Below, in pieces: positions 1 through 7,708 of a stretch of DNA of 64,000 bases. Each line of letters opens with the position of its first letter. The stretch's first letter is position 1. Origin of the DNA: Microbacterium paraoxydans (GTDB taxonomy: Bacteria; Actinomycetota; Actinomycetes; Actinomycetales; Microbacteriaceae); contig NZ_CP064873.1 in assembly GCF_019056515.1 (NCBI RefSeq), positions 1,612,001 through 1,676,000 on the forward strand, read 5' to 3'. The notes below the pieces were generated by a model. It had not been told where the DNA came from. It was given only the letters and a program-made list of their open reading frames with translations, and did not search any database. A program made the position numbers and the translations under genes.

Positions 1-14
1 GAGGTGTAGCTCGT

Positions 15-1160
15 ATGTCCGATGAATCGCGCGGCGCCGAGGAGGGCACTCCGGTGACCCGCCGGGAGGCACAGCCGGACCGGGTCTCCGATGGGGGTGC
101 CCCGCTCGGCGATGCGTCGTTCCCGGGATTCGACGCCGGGAGCGTGCCGCCGCGTCCACCTCTCCCCGTCACGCCTCCCGCTCCTTCCGTCACGGCGGAG
201 CGGCTGGACACCGCGGATCACAACGCGATCCGCGAGCAGTGGCGCCAGGCGCGGGATGAGTTCGGGACGCACGTGTCGCACGCCCGCGACCAGCTCGATC
301 AGGCCAACGAACGCATCAAACAGCGCACCGGCCGCGACCTCGTGCTCGCGATCGTGATCGGGCTCGCTTTCGGCGCCGCCCTCCTCGGATCGCTGCTGTT
401 CATCAAGGCGCTGTTCGTCCCGTTCGCGCTGGCCGCCGCCCTCCTCGGCGTCTACGAGCTGTCCCGGGCGCTGCGGGCGGCCGGGCGCCGCGTGGATGTG
501 ATCCCGCAGCTGGTCGCGGCCACCTTCCTGGTGCTGTCCGCGTACTTCGCCGAGCCGTGGCTGAGCTGGGTCATGCTGTTCGTCGCCGTGGCCTTCGTCA
601 TCGTGTGGCGGCTGCTCGCCCAGATGGTCGCGAAGGACGGTCGCACCTACGGTGACGTGCTCACCGACGCCGTGATCGGCGGTTTCATCCAGGTGTACGT
701 GCCGTTCCTCGCCGGCGTGGCCCTCATCCTGCTCGAGCAGGAGGGCGGCCAGTGGTGGGTGCTGAGCTTCATCGCGATCGCGGTGGCGGCCGACACCGGG
801 GCGTACGCCGCGGGTCTGGCGTTCGGCCGGCATCCGATGGCGCCCCGGATCAGCCCGAAGAAGACCTGGGAGGGCTTCGGCGGCGCCGTGGTCGCCTCCT
901 TGGCGGCGGGCGTGCTCCTGGCCCTGTTCCTCCTCGATCTGCCCTGGTGGGGCGGCGTGATCTTCGGGGCGGCGATCCTGCTGTCCGCGACGCTCGGCGA
1001 CCTCGGCGAGTCCATGCTGAAGCGCGACCTGGGCATCAAGGACATGAGCTCCTGGCTCCCCGGCCACGGCGGTCTCCTGGATCGCCTGGACAGCATCCTG
1101 CTGTCGACCATCCCCGCCCTGTGCCTGTACTTCCTCCTCTCTCCCTGGTTGGTGCTCTGA
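15..1160 (+). CDS. cdsA: phosphatidate cytidylyltransferase
   Basis: Makes CDP-diacylglycerol from phosphatidic acid and CTP at the membrane, the branch point of phospholipid synthesis. The 381-residue protein has a proline-rich, cytosolic-looking N-terminal extension of about 105 residues, then a run of membrane segments. Near residues 333-360 it carries the family signature: KRDLGIKD, then PGHGGLLDRLD. The ATG has a GAGGTG ribosome site just upstream. The stop overlaps the next gene's start (ATGA), so the two are coupled. The N-terminal extension is longer than in E. coli CdsA. In related actinobacteria this gene usually follows pyrH-frr, which would lie outside the window. Confidence 0.96.
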   Translation: MSDESRGAEEGTPVTRREAQPDRVSDGGAPLGDASFPGFDAGSVPPRPPLPVTPPAPSVTAERLDTADHNAIREQWRQARDEFGTHVSHARDQLDQANERIKQRTGRDLVLAIVIGLAFGAALLGSLLFIKALFVPFALAAALLGVYELSRALRAAGRRVDVIPQLVAATFLVLSAYFAEPWLSWVMLFVAVAFVIVWRLLAQMVAKDGRTYGDVLTDAVIGGFIQVYVPFLAGVALILLEQEGGQWWVLSFIAIAVAADTGAYAAGLAFGRHPMAPRISPKKTWEGFGGAVVASLAAGVLLALFLLDLPWWGGVIFGAAILLSATLGDLGESMLKRDLGIKDMSSWLPGHGGLLDRLDSILLSTIPALCLYFLLSPWLVL

Positions 1161-1762
1161 TGAACGACAGCGGTGCTGTGATCAACGACGACGGGGTCGA
1201 CACCTCTGCGCGCAGCATGGCGAAGCCTGCGTTCGCGCTCACGAGCGGTCGCACCAAGGGCTACCACCGTGCGGCCGTCGACACCTTCCTCGCCTCGGCG
1301 CGTCAGGCGTTCGAGGGCGGAGGAGACGATCTCACCGCCGAGGACGTGCGCACCGCCTCGTTCCCCCTCGTGAAGGAGGGGTATGCGGTGGCGGAGGTCG
1401 ATGCCGCGCTCGGCCGGGTCGAGGATGCTTTCGCGGCCCGAGAGCGCGAGCGCGCCGTGCGCGCCCGCGGAGCGGGAGCCTGGGTGGAACAGGCCAGGGC
1501 CGATGCACAGGTGATCCTCGACCACCTCGCGCGTCCGCGGCGTCATCGGTTCGCCCGCACCGGAATCCTCACCTTCGGGTACCGCGTCGACGAGGTCGAT
1601 CACGTCACCTCCCGCATCGTCCGGTACCTCCGCGACGGCGACGCGCTGACCGCCGAACAGCTGCGGTCCGCGGCGTTCCGCATGCAGCGCGGCGGCTACC
1701 GCGAGGAGCAGGTCGATGCGCTGCTCGACGCCACGATCGACGTCATCCTGGCGGTCCGCTGA
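1160..1762 (+). CDS. DivIVA-domain repeat protein
   Basis: A 200-residue soluble protein with two copies of the short DivIVA-type N-terminal motif. One is near residues 35-95 (GYHRAAVDTFL, then a helix rich in charged residues). The second is near 135-200 (GYRVDEVDHVT, then LRSAAFRMQRGGY). In DivIVA/Wag31 this motif contacts curved membrane and nucleates polar scaffolds. Here the long coiled-coil tail is missing, so it is not the main polar-growth scaffold. Its ATG overlaps the cdsA stop by one base, placing it in the cdsA operon. Role in envelope growth is inferred from context only. Confidence 0.8.
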   Translation: MNDSGAVINDDGVDTSARSMAKPAFALTSGRTKGYHRAAVDTFLASARQAFEGGGDDLTAEDVRTASFPLVKEGYAVAEVDAALGRVEDAFAARERERAVRARGAGAWVEQARADAQVILDHLARPRRHRFARTGILTFGYRVDEVDHVTSRIVRYLRDGDALTAEQLRSAAFRMQRGGYREEQVDALLDATIDVILAVR

Positions 1763-1763
1763 G

Positions 1764-1789
1764 CCTGCCTGATGGCCTGTTCAGGCAGG
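1764..1789 (+). terminator. hairpin after the cdsA operon
   Basis: A perfect 9-base inverted repeat (CCTGCCTGA / TCAGGCAGG) with an 8-base loop sits 1 base after the DivIVA-protein stop. There is no T-tract, as is common in high-GC genomes. Confidence 0.5.
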
Positions 1790-1795
1790 TATGCG

Positions 1796-1801
1796 TAGAC
1801 T
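1796..1801 (+). promoter_or_regulatory. -10 element TAGACT for the secreted lysozyme-fold gene
   Basis: TAGACT lies directly after the upstream hairpin and 10 bases before GTG 1812. It overlaps the first codons of the longest possible frame, which argues that the real start is downstream of 1791. Confidence 0.5.
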
Positions 1802-1811
1802 GTCCACCATC

Positions 1812-2513
1812 GTGAACTCCCGAAACGACATGATTCCCGAACGAAGCGACGCCGCGCTGGTACCCGCAGCGACGGCTACGTCCGCCTCCCGAGGCACGCG
1901 ACGCTGGTCGCGTCGCCGGGGTGTCGCCGGTGTCTTCAGCTCTCTCGCGGTCGTCGGATTCGCCGCCGCGATGGTCGCTCCGACCGGCGTCGCCCTCGCG
2001 CAGCCGGTCGCCACGGAAGCTCCGGACTCCGTGTACGCGGCGGCTCTCGCGGACACGCAGAACCTCACCGTCACCGTGGAAGGCGCAGCGATCACGCCGG
2101 TCGAGCGCGGGTCCTTCGAGGTGTACGTCAAGCCGAAGCCCAAGCCCAAGCCGAAGCCGGCGGCTCCCGCGAGCACGCCGTCGTCCGGTTCGCAGGGCGG
2201 GTCCTCCGGCGGGGGTCTCCCGCCGTACAGCGGCGGCGGTGCGCCGGCGGAGTGGATGGCCGCGGCCGGCATCGCTCAGGGCGACTGGCAGTACGTCGAC
2301 TACATCGTGTCGCGGGAGAGCGGGTGGAACCCGAACGCCACCAACTCCTCCTCCGGTGCCTGCGGGCTCGTCCAGGCTCTTCCCTGCAGCAAGGTGCCCG
2401 GCAACGGCTACAACCCGGTGGACAACCTGCGCTGGGCCACCGGCTACGCCACCGGTCGGTACGGCAGCTGGGCCGGCGCGTACAACTTCTGGGTCACCAA
2501 CCACTGGTGGTGA
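1812..2513 (+). CDS. secreted lytic transglycosylase-like protein
   Basis: An exported protein expected to act on peptidoglycan. An N-terminal twin-arginine-like/basic stretch and hydrophobic segment end near ALAQPVA (signal peptide). A lysine-proline repeat (KPKPKPKPKP) and a Gly/Ser linker follow. The C-terminal 90 residues look like the lysozyme/SLT fold, with the likely catalytic Glu in SRESGWNPNA, then GACGLVQALP and YNFWVTNHWW at the end. The frame is open from ATG 1791, but that ATG overlaps a TAGACT promoter element. GTG 1812 or ATG 1830 is therefore the more likely start. Related Microbacteriaceae carry several such proteins; the substrate bond is not provable from sequence. Confidence 0.8.
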   Translation: MNSRNDMIPERSDAALVPAATATSASRGTRRWSRRRGVAGVFSSLAVVGFAAAMVAPTGVALAQPVATEAPDSVYAAALADTQNLTVTVEGAAITPVERGSFEVYVKPKPKPKPKPAAPASTPSSGSQGGSSGGGLPPYSGGGAPAEWMAAAGIAQGDWQYVDYIVSRESGWNPNATNSSSGACGLVQALPCSKVPGNGYNPVDNLRWATGYATGRYGSWAGAYNFWVTNHWW

Positions 2514-2522
2514 GCCGGCACC

Positions 2523-2810
2523 ATGCCCCGCTCACGTCGTCGTCCTTCCGCGCGCCCTGAGGGCGAGGATTCGTTCGATCGCCTCCTCGCCGGGTGGAAG
2601 CGCACCGAGGTGCGTCGTGGCGTGGAGTGGACGGTCCAGCCGGTCTCCGCCGTCCAGGCGCAGAAGGCCTACGTCTGCCCAGGCTGCGGCCGGTCCGTCG
2701 ACCCCGGGACGGCGCATCTCGTCGCCTGGCGGGCGGATGGCATCCTCGGCGAGGCGGCGGCGCTGGCCGACCGCAGACACTGGCACACCCCCTGTTGGAG
2801 GATCGCATGA
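2523..2810 (+). CDS. small CxxC protein, unknown function
   Basis: A 95-residue basic protein with one CPGCGRSVDPGTAHLVAW block near residues 53-70 and a second HWHTPCWR block at the end. This pattern looks like a small zinc-binding domain with Cys/His ligands. No catalytic motif is visible. Homologues in related genomes are often labelled ATP/GTP-binding, but I see no P-loop to justify that. It overlaps the following hydrolase start by 4 bases (ATGA), so the two are probably made together. Confidence 0.75.
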   Translation: MPRSRRRPSARPEGEDSFDRLLAGWKRTEVRRGVEWTVQPVSAVQAQKAYVCPGCGRSVDPGTAHLVAWRADGILGEAAALADRRHWHTPCWRIA

Positions 2811-3529
2811 CCATGGAGATCCGCGGACCGCTCGAGCTCCCCGCGACGCGTGAGGACATCGAGCTGCACACCGCAGACGGGCTCACGCTGGTGGGCGAGC
2901 TGGCGGTGCCCGAGACGGCCGCCCCGGTGGCCACGCTGGTGACGCTGCATCCGCTGCCGACGGCGGGCGGCTTCATGGACTCGCACATCATCCGCAAGGC
3001 GTCCGCACGCCTGCCTGCCCTGGCCGATCTCGCCGTCCTGCGGTTCAACACGCGCGGCACGACGTCGCCGCGCGGCACGAGCGAGGGCGCATTCGACGGT
3101 GGGGCTGCGGAGCAGTTCGACGTCGCCGCCGCCATGGACTTCGTGCGTGACCGCGGATTGCCTCGCCCCTGGCTCGTCGGCTGGTCGTTCGGAACGGAAC
3201 TCGCGCTGAAGTACGGCGCCGACCACGACATCGAGGGCATCATCCTGCTCTCGCCGCCACTGCACCGCGCGACGGCGGAGGAGGTCGCCGCTTGGGGGAC
3301 GACCGACCACCGCGTCGTCATCCTCGTCCCCGAGCTGGACGACTACCTGCGCCCCGCCGAGGCCCGGGAGCGGTTCGCGAGCATCCCGCACGCGCAGCTG
3401 ATCGCCGTCGACGGCGGGAAGCATTTGTGGGTGGGGGAGACGCAGACGAGGCGCGTGCTCACCGAGATCGTCGCCGCGGTCAACCCGTCGGCCCTGCCGC
3501 TGCCGACGCACTGGCCCGTCGAGGGCTGA
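2807..3529 (+). CDS. alpha/beta hydrolase
   Basis: A 240-residue cytosolic alpha/beta-hydrolase. The nucleophile elbow GWSFG is near residue 125, with an HPLPTAGG oxyanion-region motif near residue 47. The acid (VPELDDYLRP) and the catalytic His (GGKHLWVG) are in the expected order. The closest general type is the COG2945-like family of small serine hydrolases. Start ATG 2807 overlaps the upstream stop by 4 bases; a longer frame reading upstream has no support. Substrate unknown. Confidence 0.85.
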   Translation: MTMEIRGPLELPATREDIELHTADGLTLVGELAVPETAAPVATLVTLHPLPTAGGFMDSHIIRKASARLPALADLAVLRFNTRGTTSPRGTSEGAFDGGAAEQFDVAAAMDFVRDRGLPRPWLVGWSFGTELALKYGADHDIEGIILLSPPLHRATAEEVAAWGTTDHRVVILVPELDDYLRPAEARERFASIPHAQLIAVDGGKHLWVGETQTRRVLTEIVAAVNPSALPLPTHWPVEG

Positions 3530-3547
3530 CGCGGAGCGACGGTCCGG

Positions 3548-4609
3548 TCACCGCTCGTTCATGCGGGGGATCAGCACCTGCCGGTAGATGATGAGGATGC
3601 TGGCCGCCACGGGGATCGCGATGAGCGCGCCGAGCAAACCGAGCAGGCTTCCTCCGGCGAGGGCGGCCACGACCACCACGGCGCCGGGCACCGACACGGC
3701 GCGGCTCATGATCCGCGGCGAGATCACGTACGCCTCGATCTGCATGTAGATGAGGTAGTAGATCGCCGCGGCGAGAGCCGTGCCGGGGGAGCCGAGACCG
3801 GGGATCAGGCAGACGAGGACGATGATCGTCGAACCCGTCAGGGTGCCGACGAGGGGGATGAGCGAGAAGAAGAAGGCGACGACGGCGAGGACGGCGGGGA
3901 ACGGCGCGTCGATGATCGTGAGGTAGATGGCGCTGAGGATGCCGTTGATGACCCCCTGGCTGACCTGCCCCATGACGTAGTAGCCCACGGAGTCGGTGAT
4001 CTGCTCGGAGAGGTCGATGAAGCGGTCCCGCTTGGACGCCGGCACGAGCTGGTACACCGCGCGCTTGAGCGAGGGGGTGGAGGCCGTGAGGTAGATGGTC
4101 AGGATGAGCACGATGAAGGCGCCGAACACCCCGCTCAGCACGGCCCCGCTGGCGACGAGCACGCCTTGACCGATCGATCCGCCGATCTCGGCGAGGTTCG
4201 TCGCCAGCCAGTCCTCGACGTAGGCGAACACGTCGTCGACGCGGAGGTTGGGGAAGGTCTCCTGGATCCACGTGCGCAGGTCCTCGATGGCGGTTCCCCG
4301 CTGCACGATCGCCGTGATCTGCGCGATGAGCTGGGAGATCTGGTCGACCAGCACCGGGAGGACGATGAGCACGATCCCGCTGAAGACCGCCAGCACGGCG
4401 ACGATCGTGACCAGGACCGCGAGCCAGCGGGGCAGGCGCCGTCGCTCGAGGAACGTGACGAGCGGATCGAGCCCGAGGCTGAGGAAGAGAGCGGTGCCGA
4501 TGTAGAGCAGCACCGTGGAAAGCGTCTGCACGCTGCTGATCAGCACGATGCCGAGGCCCACGCCGAGTGTCGCCACGAGGGCGGTGCGGAACGGGTTGTG
4601 GATCTTCAT
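3548..4609 (-). CDS. AI-2E family transporter (PerM-like)
   Basis: A 353-residue polytopic membrane protein of the AI-2E/PerM family. It has an N-terminal pair of membrane helices, a third helix, an amphipathic middle region (residues ~90-200) and a cluster of C-terminal helices, including the IPLVGTLTGS region typical of the family. Members export small signals or ions; the substrate here is unknown. The start ATG 4607-4609 is chosen for its strong GAGGAG ribosome site 5 bases upstream. The frame stays open to 4903 but the extra residues look non-coding. A TAGCCT element at 4636-4641 gives a short leader. Monocistronic and convergent with the hydrolase. Confidence 0.9.
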   Translation of the reverse strand: MKIHNPFRTALVATLGVGLGIVLISSVQTLSTVLLYIGTALFLSLGLDPLVTFLERRRLPRWLAVLVTIVAVLAVFSGIVLIVLPVLVDQISQLIAQITAIVQRGTAIEDLRTWIQETFPNLRVDDVFAYVEDWLATNLAEIGGSIGQGVLVASGAVLSGVFGAFIVLILTIYLTASTPSLKRAVYQLVPASKRDRFIDLSEQITDSVGYYVMGQVSQGVINGILSAIYLTIIDAPFPAVLAVVAFFFSLIPLVGTLTGSTIIVLVCLIPGLGSPGTALAAAIYYLIYMQIEAYVISPRIMSRAVSVPGAVVVVAALAGGSLLGLLGALIAIPVAASILIIYRQVLIPRMNER

Positions 4610-4635
4610 GCAGACTCCTCGGAACGGCTGCAGCA

Positions 4636-4641
4636 AGGCTA
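4636..4641 (-). promoter_or_regulatory. -10 element TAGCCT for AI-2E transporter
   Basis: TAGCCT on the minus strand lies 26 bases before the ATG. It would give a leader of about 20 bases that includes the GAGGAG ribosome site. Confidence 0.4.
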
Positions 4642-4701
4642 CCCATGACCGGCCACGACGCGTCGCCGACGTGCCGCAGCGTCGCCAGGGGAGGGGCCTC
4701 G

Positions 4702-4731
4702 TGGTCAACACACAGGTGACTTCGCTAGTCT
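4702..4731 (+). promoter_or_regulatory. promoter for the membrane/lipoprotein frame
   Basis: A possible -35 TGGTCA (4702-4707) and -10 TAGTCT (4726-4731) are separated by 18 bases. Transcription would start near 4738 and give a leader of about 50 bases with GAGGAG at 4775-4780. Confidence 0.45.
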
Positions 4732-4787
4732 GAAATGTCGAGTGTGGCGTCACGGGCGGGAAGCCGTGGTGCGTGAGGAGACTATTC

Positions 4788-6734
4788 GTGCGTTTCGTAT
4801 GGGCCGTCGTGGCCTTCGTGCTGGCTGCCGTGCTGATCGGTGCGGGGATCGCCCAACGCACCGTCTTCGTCGGTCCTTCGTCCCAGGAGGCCCGCGTCGA
4901 CATCGAGGAGCCCGCTCCGTACGTGCTGATGGACGGCGATGTGCTCCGGATGAACCCGGGCGCGCAGAAGGTGCTGATCCGCGGCGAGGGCGAGATCTTC
5001 GCGAGCTACGGCCGTACGGCCGACATGGAGGCGTGGCTCTCTGACGCGGAGTACAACCACGTCTCGGTCGGCGACGACGACGAGCTCCTCGTCGAGCACG
5101 TCGCGGCCCCGGACCCGGAGGAGTCGGACGAGACCCCCGCGCCGGACGACTCCGAGACCCCCGCGCCGGAGGACGAGGAGTCCGCCGAGCCCGCCGGCCG
5201 CAATCCGGCCGGGTCGGACCTGTGGCTCGACTCCTTCAGCGAGAAGAACTTCCTCTCCACCGACACCATGCAGCTCCCCGAGGGGACGAGCGTGCTGATC
5301 GCCTACGACGGCACCGAGGACGCGCCGGACGACATCGTCGTCTCCTGGCCGCTGGACACGCGGACCCCGCTCGCCGGTCCGCTCATGGTCGCGGGCGGAG
5401 TCGTGCTGCTGGTGGGGCTCGTGCTCTACGTGCTCGCGATCCGCCACCAGCGCCGTGGCCGCGGCCCGCGCCGGAAGGGGCCGGGGCCGCTGCCCACGAC
5501 CCAGCCGATCGACGTGGCGGCGCTCCCGCCGTCCGAGCGGGAGGCGCTGGAGGCCGCGGACGGCACGGAGCCGAAGACTCCGGCGCGGAAGGACGACGCG
5601 GAGGACGCGGAGGTCGTCGACGAGAAGCCCACGGAGGGGAAGAACGCCATGCAGAGTGTGCGCCCGCGCCGTCGTCGGCGTCTGCTCGTCGTGCCCGCGC
5701 TCGGTCTGACCGCGGTGCTGGCCGCCGGCTGCAGCGCCGAGTCCTGGCCGGAGTTCGGGGATGCCTCTGCGTCGCCGTCGCCGAGCCCCACCGTCATCGC
5801 GCCCGACAACCAGAAACCCCCGGCGGTCACCGAGACGCAGGCCGACCGCATCCTCGGGGAGATCTCCGAGACGCTGGTGAAGGCCGACGAGGAGAAGGAC
5901 CTCGATCTCGCGGCGACCCGCCTGGACGGGACCGCTTTGGCGACCCGCACCACCGACTACGCCCTGCGGGAGAAGCTGCCCGACCGCCCCGCACCGGCGG
6001 CGATCCCGACCGACGACGTCGAGGTCGTGCTTCCGGAGGCGACCGACCGCTGGCCGCGCACCGTCCTCATGCTCTCGAAGAGCACCGGCGACGACACCGT
6101 GCCGCCCGTGGTCCTCACCATGACGCAGGCGGACCCCTGGTCCAACTACAAGGTGACGAACATGGCCGAGATGTCCGCCGACGCGGCCTTCCCCGAGGTG
6201 GCGGCGAGCTGGCTCGGCACCTCCCTCGTCCCCGCGGACTCCGCGTTCCTGTCGGTGCCCCCGGACGAGGTCGCCGCCGCCTTCGCGGACGTCGTCGACA
6301 ACGGGGAGAAGAGCGAGTCGTACGGGCAGTTCGACGAGCTGGCACTCAACCTCGCGAAGTCGATCACCGACAGCCGCCAGAGCCTGGTGCAGGGGCTGGC
6401 CGACGCCGGTGCCGCGGAGACCTCGACGGCGGCCTTCGACATGACGCCGACGGAGGAGGACCCGGTCTCCCTGACGACCCTGGACAGCGGTGCCATCGTC
6501 GCCGTCTCCGTGCTGGACGTCGAGACGATCACTCCCACCTCGTCCGATGTGGTGATCCGCTTCGGCGACAACGAGGAGGCCAAGGCCCTCACCGGTGCCA
6601 ACGAGTCCGCCAAGGGCGCCGAGACGACCTATGCATTCCAGCTGTTCTTCGCCGTCCCCTCGCAGGGATCGAGCGACCCGATCCGGCTCCTGGCGTCGCG
6701 CCAGGACCTCGTGTCCGTGAAGGTGATCAAGTGA
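4788..6734 (+). CDS. membrane protein fused in frame to a lipoprotein (DUF8094-like)
   Basis: A 648-codon frame with two recognisable halves. Residues 1-287 form a bitopic envelope protein: an N-terminal membrane helix (VWAVVAFVLAAVLIGAG), an extracytoplasmic domain with an acidic Glu/Asp/Pro stretch, a second helix near 195-218 and a charged cytosolic tail. From residue 288 there is a complete lipoprotein precursor: MQSVRPRRRRR, a hydrophobic run, lipobox LAAGC with Cys at 315, a Ser/Pro linker, then a ~330-residue domain I do not recognise. GTG 4788 is chosen because GAGGAG lies 7 bases upstream. The internal ATG 5649 also has a strong ribosome site, so the second half may be translated separately. 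Confidence 0.75.
   Translation: MRFVWAVVAFVLAAVLIGAGIAQRTVFVGPSSQEARVDIEEPAPYVLMDGDVLRMNPGAQKVLIRGEGEIFASYGRTADMEAWLSDAEYNHVSVGDDDELLVEHVAAPDPEESDETPAPDDSETPAPEDEESAEPAGRNPAGSDLWLDSFSEKNFLSTDTMQLPEGTSVLIAYDGTEDAPDDIVVSWPLDTRTPLAGPLMVAGGVVLLVGLVLYVLAIRHQRRGRGPRRKGPGPLPTTQPIDVAALPPSEREALEAADGTEPKTPARKDDAEDAEVVDEKPTEGKNAMQSVRPRRRRRLLVVPALGLTAVLAAGCSAESWPEFGDASASPSPSPTVIAPDNQKPPAVTETQADRILGEISETLVKADEEKDLDLAATRLDGTALATRTTDYALREKLPDRPAPAAIPTDDVEVVLPEATDRWPRTVLMLSKSTGDDTVPPVVLTMTQADPWSNYKVTNMAEMSADAAFPEVAASWLGTSLVPADSAFLSVPPDEVAAAFADVVDNGEKSESYGQFDELALNLAKSITDSRQSLVQGLADAGAAETSTAAFDMTPTEEDPVSLTTLDSGAIVAVSVLDVETITPTSSDVVIRFGDNEEAKALTGANESAKGAETTYAFQLFFAVPSQGSSDPIRLLASRQDLVSVKVIK
5649..6734 (+). CDS. 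putative internally initiated lipoprotein (nested, same frame)
   Basis: ATG 5649 is preceded by GGAGGGGA at 5633-5640, an ideal ribosome site 8 bases away. It starts a 361-residue protein with a textbook type II signal: five arginines, a hydrophobic core LLVVPALGLTAVL, and lipobox LAAGC with Cys28. The mature part begins with a Ser/Pro-rich spacer, followed by a mixed alpha/beta domain of unknown function (possibly DUF8094). No stop codon separates it from the upstream membrane-protein codons. It may therefore be an independent product of a nested start, or the C-terminal half of one polypeptide. Its stop overlaps the next gene's GTG by 4 bases. Confidence 0.55.
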   Translation: MQSVRPRRRRRLLVVPALGLTAVLAAGCSAESWPEFGDASASPSPSPTVIAPDNQKPPAVTETQADRILGEISETLVKADEEKDLDLAATRLDGTALATRTTDYALREKLPDRPAPAAIPTDDVEVVLPEATDRWPRTVLMLSKSTGDDTVPPVVLTMTQADPWSNYKVTNMAEMSADAAFPEVAASWLGTSLVPADSAFLSVPPDEVAAAFADVVDNGEKSESYGQFDELALNLAKSITDSRQSLVQGLADAGAAETSTAAFDMTPTEEDPVSLTTLDSGAIVAVSVLDVETITPTSSDVVIRFGDNEEAKALTGANESAKGAETTYAFQLFFAVPSQGSSDPIRLLASRQDLVSVKVIK

Positions 6735-7669
6735 GCGAGATCTCTCCCGCCGCCCTGCGCGGTGCCGTCGACCTGTCCAGCCTGCGCCATCGCCCCTCCG
6801 CCCCGGCAGGCGGCTCGGCGACCGCTCCCGCCGGATCTCCGGTCACGGATGTCGTCGTCGACGCGACCGATGAGAACTTCGGCCAGGTGCTCGAGCTCTC
6901 CCGCACGGTGCCGGTCGTCGTCGACCTCTGGGCCGAGTGGTGCGGGCCGTGCAAGCAGCTGAGCCCGATCATCGAGAAGGTCACCCGTGAGCTGGGCGGA
7001 CGCGTCCTCCTCGCCAAGGTCGACGTCGACGCCAACCCGCAGCTCGCGCAGAGCTTCCGCGCGCAGTCGATCCCGATGGTCGTCGCCCTCATCGCCGGTC
7101 AGCCGGTCCCCATGTTCACGGGCGCGGTTCCGGAGCAGCAGGTCCGCGAGGTGTTCGCGCAGCTGCTGCAGGTGGCGGCGCAGAACGGGGTGTCCGGGTC
7201 GCTGCCCGTCGGAGAGGGCGAGGCGGCCGAGGCCGCCGCCCCGGCCGAGCCCGAGCTGCCGCCGCTGCACGCGGAGGCCTTCGCCGCGATCGAGCGCGGG
7301 GACTACCGTGCCGCCATCACCGCCTACGAGAAGGCCCTCGCCGAGAACCCGCGCGACGAGGACGCCATCGCCGGTCTCGGTCAGGTCCGCCTGCTCGACC
7401 GCGTGCAGGGGCTCGACCTCCAGGCCGCGCGCGCAGCAGCCGCCGCCGCACCGCAGGATGTGCAGGCGCAGTTCGACGTCGCCGATCTGGACCTCGCCGG
7501 CGGACACGTCGACGACGCGTTCGGCCGTCTGCTCGACCTGTTCGCGCAGCTGCCGTCGGATCAGCGGACGCCCGTGCGCGAGCGCCTCGTCGAGCTCTTC
7601 GGTCTCATCGGAGCCGGAGACCCGCGCGTGATCGCGGCCCGCAACCGGCTCTCCTCGCTGCTCTTCTGA
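6731..7669 (+). CDS. thioredoxin-TPR protein (YbbN/CnoX-like)
   Basis: A 312-residue cytosolic protein. A thioredoxin domain spans about residues 35-145, with the active-site motif WCGPCK near 67-72 and the cis-proline loop SIPMVVALI. It is followed by an Ala/Glu-rich linker and a C-terminal TPR-like helical region (AFAAIERGDYRAAITAYEKA). In the YbbN/CnoX family the protein acts as a redox-linked holdase. Unlike E. coli CnoX, both active-site cysteines are present, so oxidoreductase activity is possible. The GTG start overlaps the upstream stop (GTGA), so it is translated with the lipoprotein frame. Confidence 0.9.
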   Translation: MSEISPAALRGAVDLSSLRHRPSAPAGGSATAPAGSPVTDVVVDATDENFGQVLELSRTVPVVVDLWAEWCGPCKQLSPIIEKVTRELGGRVLLAKVDVDANPQLAQSFRAQSIPMVVALIAGQPVPMFTGAVPEQQVREVFAQLLQVAAQNGVSGSLPVGEGEAAEAAAPAEPELPPLHAEAFAAIERGDYRAAITAYEKALAENPRDEDAIAGLGQVRLLDRVQGLDLQAARAAAAAAPQDVQAQFDVADLDLAGGHVDDAFGRLLDLFAQLPSDQRTPVRERLVELFGLIGAGDPRVIAARNRLSSLLF

Positions 7670-7671
7670 GC

Positions 7672-7704
7672 GGTCTGCGCGGGGGGAACGCCCCCGCGCA
7701 GACC
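7672..7704. terminator. bidirectional terminator between trx-TPR and glgB
   Basis: A perfect 14-base stem (GGTCTGCGCGGGGG and its complement) with a 5-base loop sits between two convergent genes. Confidence 0.85.
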
Positions 7705-7708
7705 CCCG

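Noticed and set aside
2110..2165. Lys-Pro codon repeat that could be read as a short tandem DNA repeat or phase-variable tract
   Set aside because: The repeat unit is imperfect (aagcccaag/aagccgaag) and encodes a Lys-Pro linker; no homopolymer or exact repeat is present for slippage.
5222..7669. 815-codon frame spanning the lipoprotein and thioredoxin genes in one reading frame
   Set aside because: Only its last part (from GTG 6731) is the real thioredoxin-TPR gene; the first 500 codons are an out-of-frame shadow rich in Arg and Gly.
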